From Heloderma charlesbogerti (lineage: Eukaryota; Chordata; Lepidosauria; Squamata; Helodermatidae): a stretch of DNA of 64,000 bases. Below, piece after piece: positions 55,709 to 64,000 of this stretch (position 1 is the stretch's first letter; every line of letters starts with the position of its first letter). A program made the translations under genes and the position numbers. Location: NCBI GenBank assembly GCA_026122225.1, contig JANEZZ010003061.1:2046001-2110000 (forward strand). Reading direction: 5' to 3'. The notes under the pieces are model-generated. The model saw only the letters and a program-made list of their open reading frames with translations. It was not told the origin of the DNA and made no database searches.

Positions 55709-56171
55709 TAGGGATGGCAGAGAATTCCGCCACAGATCTCGGTGAGGCCGAATGCCACTGCATTTGGCCCCCTGAATTCTGTGGCGGAATGGCCTGCCAC
55801 CCCCCCGCCACCCCCTGCGGATCCCCCAAGGGACAAGACTTACCTGGGGCAGATCTTCGGGGCAGCAGCGGCTGGTCTTCCGACCGGCTGCCGCCGCCAC
55901 CATTTGCAGTCTTGTCGGGGGTTTGTGGTTTTTTTACAAGACGTGATAGGCTACGTAAAGACTTACGTAGCCTATCACGTCTGGCTTAAAAATTTGCGTC
56001 CCTGCTAGCCAGCGGCCGGATGTCCGGCTGCTGGTGGAACCGGCCGGCGGCTCTGCGGAATCCCCGCAGAGTGGAGCTGGCCAGCCAGGATTTCGGGGGG
56101 AGGGACGGAGCGCCTCCTCCCCCGCAGCGGAACCCAGAAGAGCCAGGTAAGGGGAGTTTCGTACATCCCTA
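55709..56171. mobile_element. Inner fold-back element, B-type left and A-type right end
   Basis: 463 bp. Left end TAGGGATGGCAGAGAATTCC, right end GAGTTTCGTACATCCCTA, with one P1 palindrome at 55943-55978. It is flanked by ACGGC at 55704-55708 and 56172-56176, only five exact bases. It is inserted at the edge of the outer element's P1 at 55670-55705. Confidence 0.8.
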
Positions 56172-56720
56172 ACGGCTATATAGAAGAAGCGAAAGGCGGC
56201 CGCAGATGCAGCCGCCTTTTGCAAGTCAGCGCAGATGGCAGCAGGTAGGTGCTCTGTTCCGGGCCCATTTCGCAGGGGGGGCAGGGGGGCTTCGTTCCGC
56301 CATGGATTTCTGGGGGCTGAATGCATTGGCGTTCGGCCTCACCGAGATCCGTGCCGGAATTCTCTGACATCCTTACCAGGAAGAAGACTTTTTCTGCTGT
56401 GGCACCCTGACTGTGGAATGAGCTCCCTAGAGAGGTTCGCCTGGCACCTACATTGTACTCCTTCCAGCCCCAGGTGAAGAGCTTTTCATTCTCCCAGTAT
56501 TTTAGCATTTTAGCTTCCTAGTCATTGAGCTTTTGTGCTTTAAATCTGTATTTTAAATCTCTGCATTGCTGCTTCGATTTATTCTGGTTGTACTATTGTA
56601 TTGTGGTTTGAAGCTTTCATATTTTATATTGTTTTATGCTGCACTTTGTGGTTTCAGTTTTTGTGAACTGCCCAGAGAGCTATAGCTATTGGGCGGTATA
56701 TAAATACATAAATAACATTT

Positions 56721-56799
56721 GCATATGCAAAGGTGCAAATGTAGAGGCTGACAAGGTTGAAATGCCTCTCCTAAGGCTTACATACTGGTAGTAAGAGCC
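56721..56799. other. Spacer
   Basis: Between the two L2 copies. GCATATGCAAAGGTGCAAAT, no feature. Confidence 0.4.
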
Positions 56800-56968
56800 A
56801 GACTACACAGTGGCTGGGCGGCAGGCGCTGGCGGAGCGCTAGGGGCAGGCCATGCCAGGTAAGGGGAGCAAGGGAGAGATGCGTAGTATCTGTCCCCTGT
56901 TCCGGGCCTCTCCAGAGCCAAAGGATGGCTGGGGGAGGCGTGACTCCATCTTCTGGCCTTTGTTTGCT

Positions 56969-58293
56969 GCTCTGCAATGCCAGGTCTGTTACCCAGAAAA
57001 CCTCCCTCATCCATGACATGATCCTGGATGAGGGTGCAGACCTGGCGTGTATTACGGAGACCTGACTGGCTGAGGCCGCTGCTCCAACTCTGGCATCCAT
57101 GTGTCCAGCTGGGTTTTCATACGCACAGCAGCCAAGGGCTGGGGATCGGGGAGGGGGAGTGGCTGTTATCTACCGAGAGTCCTTGGTCTTCACCAGACCC
57201 CCTCTCCATGAGACCAAGGTTGCTGAGTGCATGTGCTGGAGGTTAGACCCGAAGGGCAGTCTGGGGATTCTGCTCGTGTATCGTCCACCCCGCTGCACAA
57301 TTGACTCCCTGGCTGAGGTGCTTAAGGTGGTCTCTGATGTGCGTGTGCAGTCCCATAACTTATTGGTGTTGGGGGACTTCAATGTACACTCAGAGGCCGT
57401 CCTCACAGGGGCACCTCAGGACTTCATAGACACCATGGCTTCCTGGGAGCTGCACCCTATTCCAACTGGGCCCACCCATGTAGCCGGTCATGCACTAGTC
57501 CATGCGTTTGTTTCTGGAGAAGCGGGGAGTGATCTGGAAGTCAGGGGTATATCCACCACCCCCTTGTCATGGTCAGATCACTGTCTGGTGACGTTAGACT
57601 TCTCGGTTCCACAACCCCTCTGCAGGGGTGGAGGACCCATTAAAATGGTCCGCCCCAGGCGTCTTATGGATCCGAATGGATTCCTGAACGTGCTTGGGGA
57701 TTCTCTGGAGCACGCCAATGGCCACTCAGTCAAGACCCTGGTGGGTAGGTGGAATGCCGCAATCACTGGGGCATTAGATCAGGTGGCTCCGAAACGCCCT
57801 CTCTCCCTGAACAGGGCTCGGAATGCACCATGGTTCAATCCGCGGTTATGAGCTCTGAAATAGGAGGTGAGACGGCTAGAGCACCAGTGGCGGAAGTCTC
57901 GCTCCAAAGACGATCAAACACGGGCTAGAGCTGTATCTTCAGCCTATCACGTGACAGTGAAGGCAGCAAAAAAGGAATATTATGCTGCCTCTATCGCGTC
58001 TGCAGAGTGCTGTCCCAGGAGGCTGTTCCAAGTGGTCCGGAGCCTGGTCGGTCCTGTGGCTCCGGAACCACTGGAGCATTCTAAGGCCTCCTGTGAGGCC
58101 TTGGCAAGGCACTTTGAGGATAAAATTGATTGGACTAGGAGTGTTATTCCGTGTGCTGTGGATACAGTTAGTGAGCAAGAAGTGGTCTGTGGCAAACTGG
58201 TTTTGTGGGATCGGTTCCAGCTTCTTCCTTCTGATGAAGTGGACAAGGTGCTTGATCCTTGCCCATCTTGGCTCATTATGGGCTGCAGAGAGA
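56969..58293 (+). pseudogene. L2 endonuclease and linker, several nonsense codons
   Basis: It starts CNARSVTQKTSLIHDMILDE-like near 56970 and reads DLACITET followed by a stop where Trp is expected near 57061. It continues in frame 57099-57851 with GGGVAVIYRESLVF, GILLVYRPPR, the catalytic LLVLGDFNVHSE near 57361 and SWSDHCLVTLDFSV near 57568, then NPRL and two stops at 57849 and 57861. The linker from 57867 reads VRRLEHQWRKSRSKDDQTRA and AYHVTVKAAKKEYYAASIAS up to the insertion. All three stops fit single base changes. Confidence 0.92.
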
Positions 58294-58299
58294 GACTGG

Positions 58300-58993
58300 T
58301 AGGGATGTCAGAGAATTTCGCCACGAATCTCGGGGAGGCCAAATGCCAGCGCATTCGGCCCCCCGAAATTGGTGGCGAAATGTTCTGCCACCCCCCCCCC
58401 GCCACCCCCTGGGATGGGACTTACCTTGTGCAAATGTCCCTGGCGGCGGCGGCGGCTCCGGCGGTGCGGCGGCGGCGGCCAGTCTTCCGACTGGCTGCCA
58501 CCACCACCATTTCCAAGTTTAAAAAAAAAAAAATGTGATAGGCTACGTAAACATTTACATAGCCTATCACGACTAGATTTTTAAAAAATACCGTGATAGG
58601 CTACATAAATGTTTACGTAGCCTATCACGGCTGAGTAAAAAAAAAACCGCCCATACGCAAATGGCAGTGCCCATGGGCACCGCCATTTGCGTACGCGCGG
58701 GGGGGTTATTTTTTTTTTACTCAGCCGTGATAGGCTACGTAAACCTTTACGTAGCCTATCACAGCTGACTGTAGGGACGCAAACAGCGGTGGCTACGGCC
58801 ACCACCATTAGCAGTCCCAGAAGGACAAGATTCGCGGTGGGAGGGACGGGGCGCCTCCCCCCCGGCCAGAATTACGGGTGGGAGGGACGGGGTGCCTCCC
58901 CCCCCAGCCAGAATTTCGGGGGGAGGGACGGAGCACCTCCCCCCCACCGCGAATCAATTTTCATCAAAGGTAAAGGACTTTCGTACATCCCTA
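58300..58993. mobile_element. 694-bp fold-back element in L2, B-type left and A-type right end
   Basis: TAGGGATGTCAGAGAATTTC at left, GACTTTCGTACATCCCTA at right, flanked by GACTGG (58294-58299 and 58994-58999). P1 palindromes are at 58535-58570, 58593-58628 and 58727-58762, and a P2 stem at 58652-58696. Near the right end a unit of about 43 bp (GGGAGGGACGGGGCGCCTCC) is repeated three times at 58833-58950. Removing it restores the L2 linker-RT reading. Confidence 0.92.
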
Positions 58994-60440
58994 GACTGGG
59001 TGAGTGGATCAGGGCGGTGGTGAACACCTCCCTTGAGGAGGGAGTGATGCCATCAGCCCTCAAGGAGGCAGTGATATGACCACTCTTAAAGAAGCCCTCC
59101 TTGAATCCCCAAGTTCTGAACAACTTTCACCCAGTCTTGAATCTGCCATTTTGGGGCAATGTGATTGAGCGGGTGGTGGCGATGCAGTTGAAGGCACACT
59201 TGGAAGAAGCCGATTATGTAGATCCATTTCAGTCGGGCTTCAGGCCTGGGCATGGGACAGAAACGGCCTTGGTGGATGATATGAGGAGGGCTCTGGATAG
59301 GGGCGAATGCTCCTTCTTTGTTCTCCTCAACCTCTCAGCAGCTTTTGATACCGTTGACCACGGTATCCTCCTGGACCGCCTGGAGGGGTTGGGCATTGGA
59401 GATACCGTATTGCAGTGGTTCCGGTCCTTCCTTTCCGACAGGTACCAGAGGGTAGCACTGGGAGAGGAGGTTTCAGACCCGTGGCCACTCACCTGTGGGG
59501 TGCCACAGGGTTCCATCCTCTCCCCGATGCTATTTAACATCTATGTGAAGCTGCTGGGGGGTATCATCAGGAGGTTTGGGATGCTGTGTCATCAATATGC
59601 GGATGACACACAGCTCTACCTCTCGTTCAAATCTTCACCAAGGTTGGCCGTGGAATCCCTGTCCAAATGTCTGGAGATGGTGAGTGGCTGGATGGGGAGG
59701 AATAAGCTGAAGCTGAACCCTGACAAGACTGAGGTACTTTTGGTGGGAGACAAGAGGAGGCTGGGGGATGTTGACCTGGTGTCGAATGGGGTATGGCTAC
59801 CCTTGAAAGACCAGGTCTGCAGCCTGGGGGTCATTTTGGACTCCCAGCTGTCCATGGAGGCTCAGGTGTCAGCTGTGAGCTGGACAGCGCTGTACCAACT
59901 CCATCTGATACGGTGGCTGCACCCCTACCTCCCCGACCATCTGCTCCCATCGGTAGTACATGCCCTGGTCTCCTCTTGTTTAGACTACTGTAATGCGCTC
60001 TACGTGGGGTTACCCTTGAAGATGGTTCAGAAGCTGCAGCTGGTACAGAATGCGGCAGCTTACCTGATTAAAGGCAGCCACCAGCGAGATCACATCACTC
60101 CAGTGCTGAAGGAGTTGCATTAGTTACCAGTTGTTTTCCGGGCCAAATTCAAGGTGTTGGTTTTGACCTTTAAAACCCTATATGGTTCCGGCCCAGCCTA
60201 TCTTAAGGAGCGCCTCCAGCAACACCAGACAGGCCACTTAACAAGATCAGCCTCGGATGGCCTTCTCTATATCCCATCAGCCAGGACAGCTAGGCTGGTG
60301 AGGACGAGGGAGAGAGCCTTCTCTGTGGTGGCCACCACTCTGTGGAACTCCCTCCATAGGGAACTCTGCCATGCCCCCTCTTTAATGAGCTTCCACCGCG
60401 AATTAAAAACATGATTGTTCAGGCAGGCATTTGGGGTCGG
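58994..60440 (+). pseudogene. L2 reverse transcriptase with lost motif A aspartate
   Basis: Frame 1 reads GEWIRAVVNTSLEEGVMPSA, a stop at 59077-59079 (Arg position) and then 340 codons. Motifs: DPFQSGFRPGHGTETAL, motif A CSFFVLLNLSAAFDTVDH near 59308-59360, CGVPQGSILSPMLFNIYV near 59493, QYADDTQLYLSF near 59596 and LGVILDSQLSM. The YADD pair is intact. The motif A catalytic Asp of LLDLSAAFD is Asn (AAC) here. A stop at 60121-60123 replaces Trp. The same frame then continues FKTLYGSGPAYLKERLQQH to a second Trp-to-stop at 60412-60414. Confidence 0.93.
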
Positions 60441-60575
60441 TTAGGGTATTTTTAGAATGATGGTTTTACTGTAGCATTGTATTGTTTTAAACTGTTATAC
60501 ACTCTGTACATCGTCCAAAGTGGCTGGGTGACCAGCCAGATGGGCGATTAATAAAACAAATAGATAAATAAATAC

Positions 60576-61351
60576 CTAAAAGGAGATTTAAGCTGATTTG
60601 GCTGTCTGCCCTGAGTGCAACTGGAGTTCCATGTGCAAACCTTAGGTGGCAATCCCTACGCTTCAGGCATTCAGGTGAGCGCCAGGAAGCTCCCTGGTAG
60701 TGGCAGTGTTTTTGGCATGGTGCTTTACCGTCACCAGGAGTACGACTGGCCAAATAGAAGGGTGCAGCCAGGATGGTTTTGTGTGCAGTAGGAGCTAGGC
60801 GTAGAGTAAAGCATTTCCATATATCCAGAGTTCTTGCTTCTCTTTAGGTGTCTAGAGTAAGACACCCTGTCTGTCAAAAGAGGATAGCTGGTGTATAGCT
60901 ATCCCCTGCTCCCTTCCTCCGTGCTGCCTGCATACGCCCTTGCCTTTCGCAGAGTGATGCTTTCTGGTGTCAAAGCAGGAGGAGGAGGGGACGTTTGAGA
61001 TGGTGGCAGCAAGGCTGGACTCCTCCATAACAGTTAGCCAAATTCCTCCTGCCCTTCATCCTTCTACCACTTCAAACTTTAGCTGAAGGTCAGTCATAGC
61101 AGCGGGCTTGCCTTGGACCAAGTGGAGGGAGCTCGGCAATAGTAAAAACACCTAACTTGCATTTAACACTAAGGCTTTTAGGAGGAACTTTCAGAAATGT
61201 GTTTAAAAGAATACACAATGGTCAGTTTATTTGTTTGTTCGCCTCAGATCACATGGCAAGTTATGTCACAAATTTAGTTTCTGACATCGCCATAACTAGT
61301 ACGGAATCAAGGATACAGATGTATATAAGCAACTCTGCTATATATCACAGG
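60576..61351. other. No gene seen
   Basis: Unassigned. Confidence 0.4.
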
Positions 61352-61473
61352 GTGACCTTCTGGTGCCTTCTTGATGTTTTGGACTACACAATCCCTTCCT
61401 ATTGGCCATGCTGGCTGGGGCTTATGGGAGTTGTAGTCCAGAACATCTGAGGGTACCAGGTTGGGAAGGCTGA
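61352..61473. repeat. Palindromic repeat family M4, copy 3
   Basis: TTGATGTTTTGGACTACACA and GAGTTGTAGTCCAGAACATC with the core CCATGCTGGCTGGGGCTTAT and the end GGTTGGGAAGGCTG. Confidence 0.75.
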
Positions 61474-62639
61474 ACTAGAAAATTTCTATGGCTAATGCTA
61501 GATTGCAAGGGATATTTCATTCTGCGCTCTTTTTGTGGCTTATGTTGCTGGTGTAATTTTGCACTGGTCTCAGACTTTAAACCATTTGGGAAAAATGCAG
61601 AGAACCAGTCGAAAGTGCTTCCTGTTTTAAAGCTGAAATACGAGTCAGTCTCCAAATGAATATTTATTTAAGATTTTCCATTCACGGATGTTTTTGTCCA
61701 ATACACGGATTTGTACAATACACGGGTATTTGGTCTGCTTTTGTTGAAGCTTATGCATAATCTCCTGTCTTTTGTAGGAAGTTGTACTTAATGGAATATT
61801 GATGTTTTTATGCATGTCATTTTGGGGGTGGGGTTCTTCATTTTTCCCCATGATTTGTTTTGTTAAAACCACAATAAAAAATTAATTAAAAAAAACTTTG
61901 ACAACAAAGGATAGCTTGTTGTATATGATGCATATTCTTCTTCATTCAGCTCCCCTGGAGTAAATCTTTTAACAACTGAAAACAAAAATAAAGCCAACTT
62001 CCAGAAACTGTCTGCTTTTCAAGAGATTTTCAGCATTTTATAAACTCAATCCCCTCCCCAAAGGCTTGGCTTTGCTTTAAAAAAAAAAAACATACAGAAA
62101 AAGGAAGTGGTTCATATGAGATTTAAGAAGATCTTGGTATTACTGCAGTAAAACTGTTTCCATCTGCTTCCTCCAATTATGCTATTTCAGTGTATAATCT
62201 GTAGCCCATTGAATTCACTCCACATATTTAACATACGAACAACACTAAACTGTGTGGATAAGCTTTTGGAGGTTTTATTAGCAGACCATACCTCTTTAAA
62301 TACTTAATGGTAAAGTTTCTAATTAAAATGACCATAATGTTTCAATGTCAGGCACTTAGCGTCTGCTCCAGGGCCTGAGTGCATCTGGAATTGATGGCTG
62401 TTTCATTAGAACAACATGCTGGCTGTGTAGCTGAATAAATAGATGCTGGAAAGGCCGATTCCTTTTAAGATTGCATTTTTTTTAATACTCTCATGCTGCT
62501 ATAGAGGCAGAGAATGCATCCGTCACTGCAAGCGGACATGTTATCTTAATCCATCCTTGATCTGGAGGTAGCAGTATTCGATTTGCCCACACCGTAAGTG
62601 TATGTAGAACCAAACACAATTTACAGCCACAAGGCTGCA
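61474..62639. other. No gene seen
   Basis: Unassigned. A-rich runs near 61880 and 62077. Confidence 0.4.
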
Positions 62640-62905
62640 CCTTTCTGAGCTTGCAATGCAACAACAACAAAAACGAGTTCGAAAATTGAATACCTTTGGG
62701 AAATGTGCATAAAAAAGTGTACATTTTTTAAATGTGCAGAAACACACTTTATTCAGTGGGAGAAAATGCGCACAATTGAAAAATGCACACAAACATGAGT
62801 ACATTTTGAAAAATGTGCACTGAAATATGGACAAATATGAATGAGCCTTGAGATGGGAATTGGAAAGCCTCAATGAGCTCAAGCTTGGCAGATCTGCATG
62901 TCCCT
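62640..62905 (+). repeat. Possible hAT-like AT-rich repeat H1, copy 3
   Basis: Repeated AAATGTGCA and AAAATGCGCACA steps as in the other H1 copies, ending GGCAGATCTGCATGTCCCTC. The assignment rests on style more than alignment. Confidence 0.4.
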
Positions 62906-62964
62906 CTGCAGAAGAGTATGAACTGAAAAACAGAAAATAGATCTTACAATCTGTTTTTAAAAGC

Positions 62965-63215
62965 CAGTACTGGAGGCTGGTGGCTGCACTGTCAGTGGGA
63001 CAGTGAATCCTTTCCAGGTTTCAGTTAGAACCAGTCAGAACTCTAAAGTCAGAACTTCGCACCTTGGATAGCTCCTTTACAGGTCCGACTGGTTCTGACT
63101 GAAATCCAGAGCAGATTCCCCACCCCACTGACAGCAGAGTCTTGGAGTTCTGCTGAAACCTGGAGCAGATTCCCTGCCCCACTGACATCGGAGCCACCAG
63201 CCTTCACGGAAAGCC
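62965..63215. mobile_element. Palindromic MITE, family M2, copy 4, with internal duplication
   Basis: Left arm CAGGTTTCAGTTAGAACCAG and right arm CTGGTTCTGACTGAAATCC. The right outer arm occurs twice (CCCCACCCCACTGACAGCAG and CCTGCCCCACTGACATCGG). Confidence 0.75.
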
Positions 63216-64000
63216 AGGTAAGAAAAGCCCTGAGCAGCATGCGTCAGTGAGGACCATCTTAATCGGATGTGTGGCAGTCATGAATGAATAATACAAATTC
63301 AGTCTCAAAATACAAAATGAAAGGGGTGGTTTTTTTTAAACAACCATTAACAGGAATGTGCTATAATGGACTTGAGATAATTTTGTCTGGCCTTCTGTAT
63401 CTTTGAGAAATCTCCTTTGAGTTTGCCACTCTTGTGCAAGTATGAATGGATGGATGGCTGATAATTGAAGAATGTGGCCATGTAGCATTTTACCAGCATT
63501 TTGTTTAAACTGCAGTAATATCCAGGCAATACAAGAGCAATCCCAAAGGCACCTATGCAAACATGAAAACTTAGTTCTCCATTTCCTGCAGAGAAAGGCT
63601 TTTACCACTTTTGTTCTAAGGCTTACTGCCCCCGCACTTCCCCCAGCTATTGCTTTCTGTGGGTATGGGTGGGAGTGGAAGGATGCTGGGAAAGAGCTTC
63701 ATTTCAAATTGGTGTCTGGCAGTTTTGAATGATGAAAAATGAGGTCAGGTAAACAGACTCTGCTGCGATCATGAATTATATCTGCAGATGCTGGGGGCTG
63801 CCGACTATCTTCATCTTGTTTTGAACAACAGCTTTTGAAAGCTGCAGATTGAAGTGACTTCGGTTCTATATCCACTCCAAAAGCATTACCTTCATGGCTC
63901 AACATGTATCTTAGAAACAGATTGGAAATACACTTCTGAAAGCAGTAGGATTGTGTTTCTTGTTCAAAGAGTTTACTTTATTTCCTTTAGATGGACGACG
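63216..64000. other. No gene seen
   Basis: Unassigned to the right edge. Confidence 0.4.

Larger units (their letters stand above)
54018..56375. mobile_element. 2.36-kb fold-back composite, A-type left and B-type right end
   Basis: Flanked by CCAGGAAG at 54010-54017 and 56376-56383, an exact 8-bp duplication of L2 sequence. The left end GAGGGATGTACGAAAGTC is type A (as at 31701). The right end GCCGGAATTCTCTGACATCC is type B (as at 31234). P1 palindromes lie at 54213-54248, 54325-54362, 55604-55639 and 55670-55705, and one broken half is at 55511-55532. P2 stems lie at 54272-54310, 54378-54412 and 55548-55592. It contains a BovB and an inner element. Confidence 0.88.
53966..56720 (+). mobile_element. 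L2 LINE 3' end split by the fold-back composite
   Basis: 53966-54017 (CCTGCCAAAGGAAGTGAGGC then GAGTGGCTACCAGGAAG) continues at 56376 (CCAGGAAGAAGACTTTTTCT, TGTGGAATGAGCTCCCTAG, GCCTGGCACCTACATTGTAC) and ends GGGCGGTATATAAATACATA. The other L2 tails in this window give the uninterrupted order. Confidence 0.9.
56800..60575 (+). mobile_element. Near full-length L2 LINE, split by a fold-back element
   Basis: It carries endonuclease, linker and reverse transcriptase in order, a 3' UTR with GTACATCGTCCAAAGTGGCT and a terminal TAGATAAATAAATACC. The 5' edge near 56800 is uncertain. The insertion at 58300-58993 has separated linker from RT. Confidence 0.92.

Overview
This window looks like intergenic or intronic DNA from a squamate reptile, most likely a lizard. 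The evidence is the repeat content: RTE-BovB LINEs in several decay states, a BovB-tailed tRNA-derived SINE of the Sauria/Squam type, CR1 and L2 LINEs, MIR-like SINEs and many hAT-like elements. I found no convincing host gene exon, tRNA gene or rRNA gene. Every long open frame I could assign belongs to a transposable element, and every element protein is broken.

Layout. 1-2738 is a long BovB running in from the left edge. 4695-6329 is an almost complete Tc1-type transposon with long inverted repeats. 7672-8826 is a second BovB (minus strand). 9-13 kb holds small repeats, an RTE 3' end, a 300-bp inverted repeat and an L2 tail. 13411-15173 is a CR1 with a 5' inversion. 17-20 kb has a hAT-like terminus, a triplet-rich tract, a 5S rRNA-CR1 chimera and a solo LTR. 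20-29 kb is SINEs, palindromic MITEs and hAT-like elements. 30147-32239 contains a 1.1-kb fold-back element, a solo LTR and a 539-bp hAT-like element. 33-45 kb is sparse, with a Sauria-type SINE, L2 tails and unclassified repeats. 45908-47425 is a CR1 inside another CR1. 50098-51338 is an anomalous AT-rich, C-depleted block. 54-60.6 kb is a nest: an L2 tail containing a 2.36-kb fold-back composite that carries a BovB and an inner element, followed by a near full-length L2 interrupted by another fold-back element.

The most unusual system is the fold-back group near 30, 54-56 and 58 kb. These hAT-like non-autonomous elements (TAGGGATG/CATCCCTA ends; an exact 8-bp target duplication in two of five copies) have interiors that alternate two palindromes. 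One is centred on TACGTAAATATTTACGTA, the other is an ACGCAAATGG...CCATTTGCGT stem. At least two different end modules are mixed between copies, which suggests shuffling. No autonomous partner is in the window.

Family labels used below, all my own: M1-M4 are short palindromic repeats, R1 and R2 are unclassified repeats, H1 is an AT-rich hAT-like repeat, and end modules A and B are the two ends of the fold-back elements.
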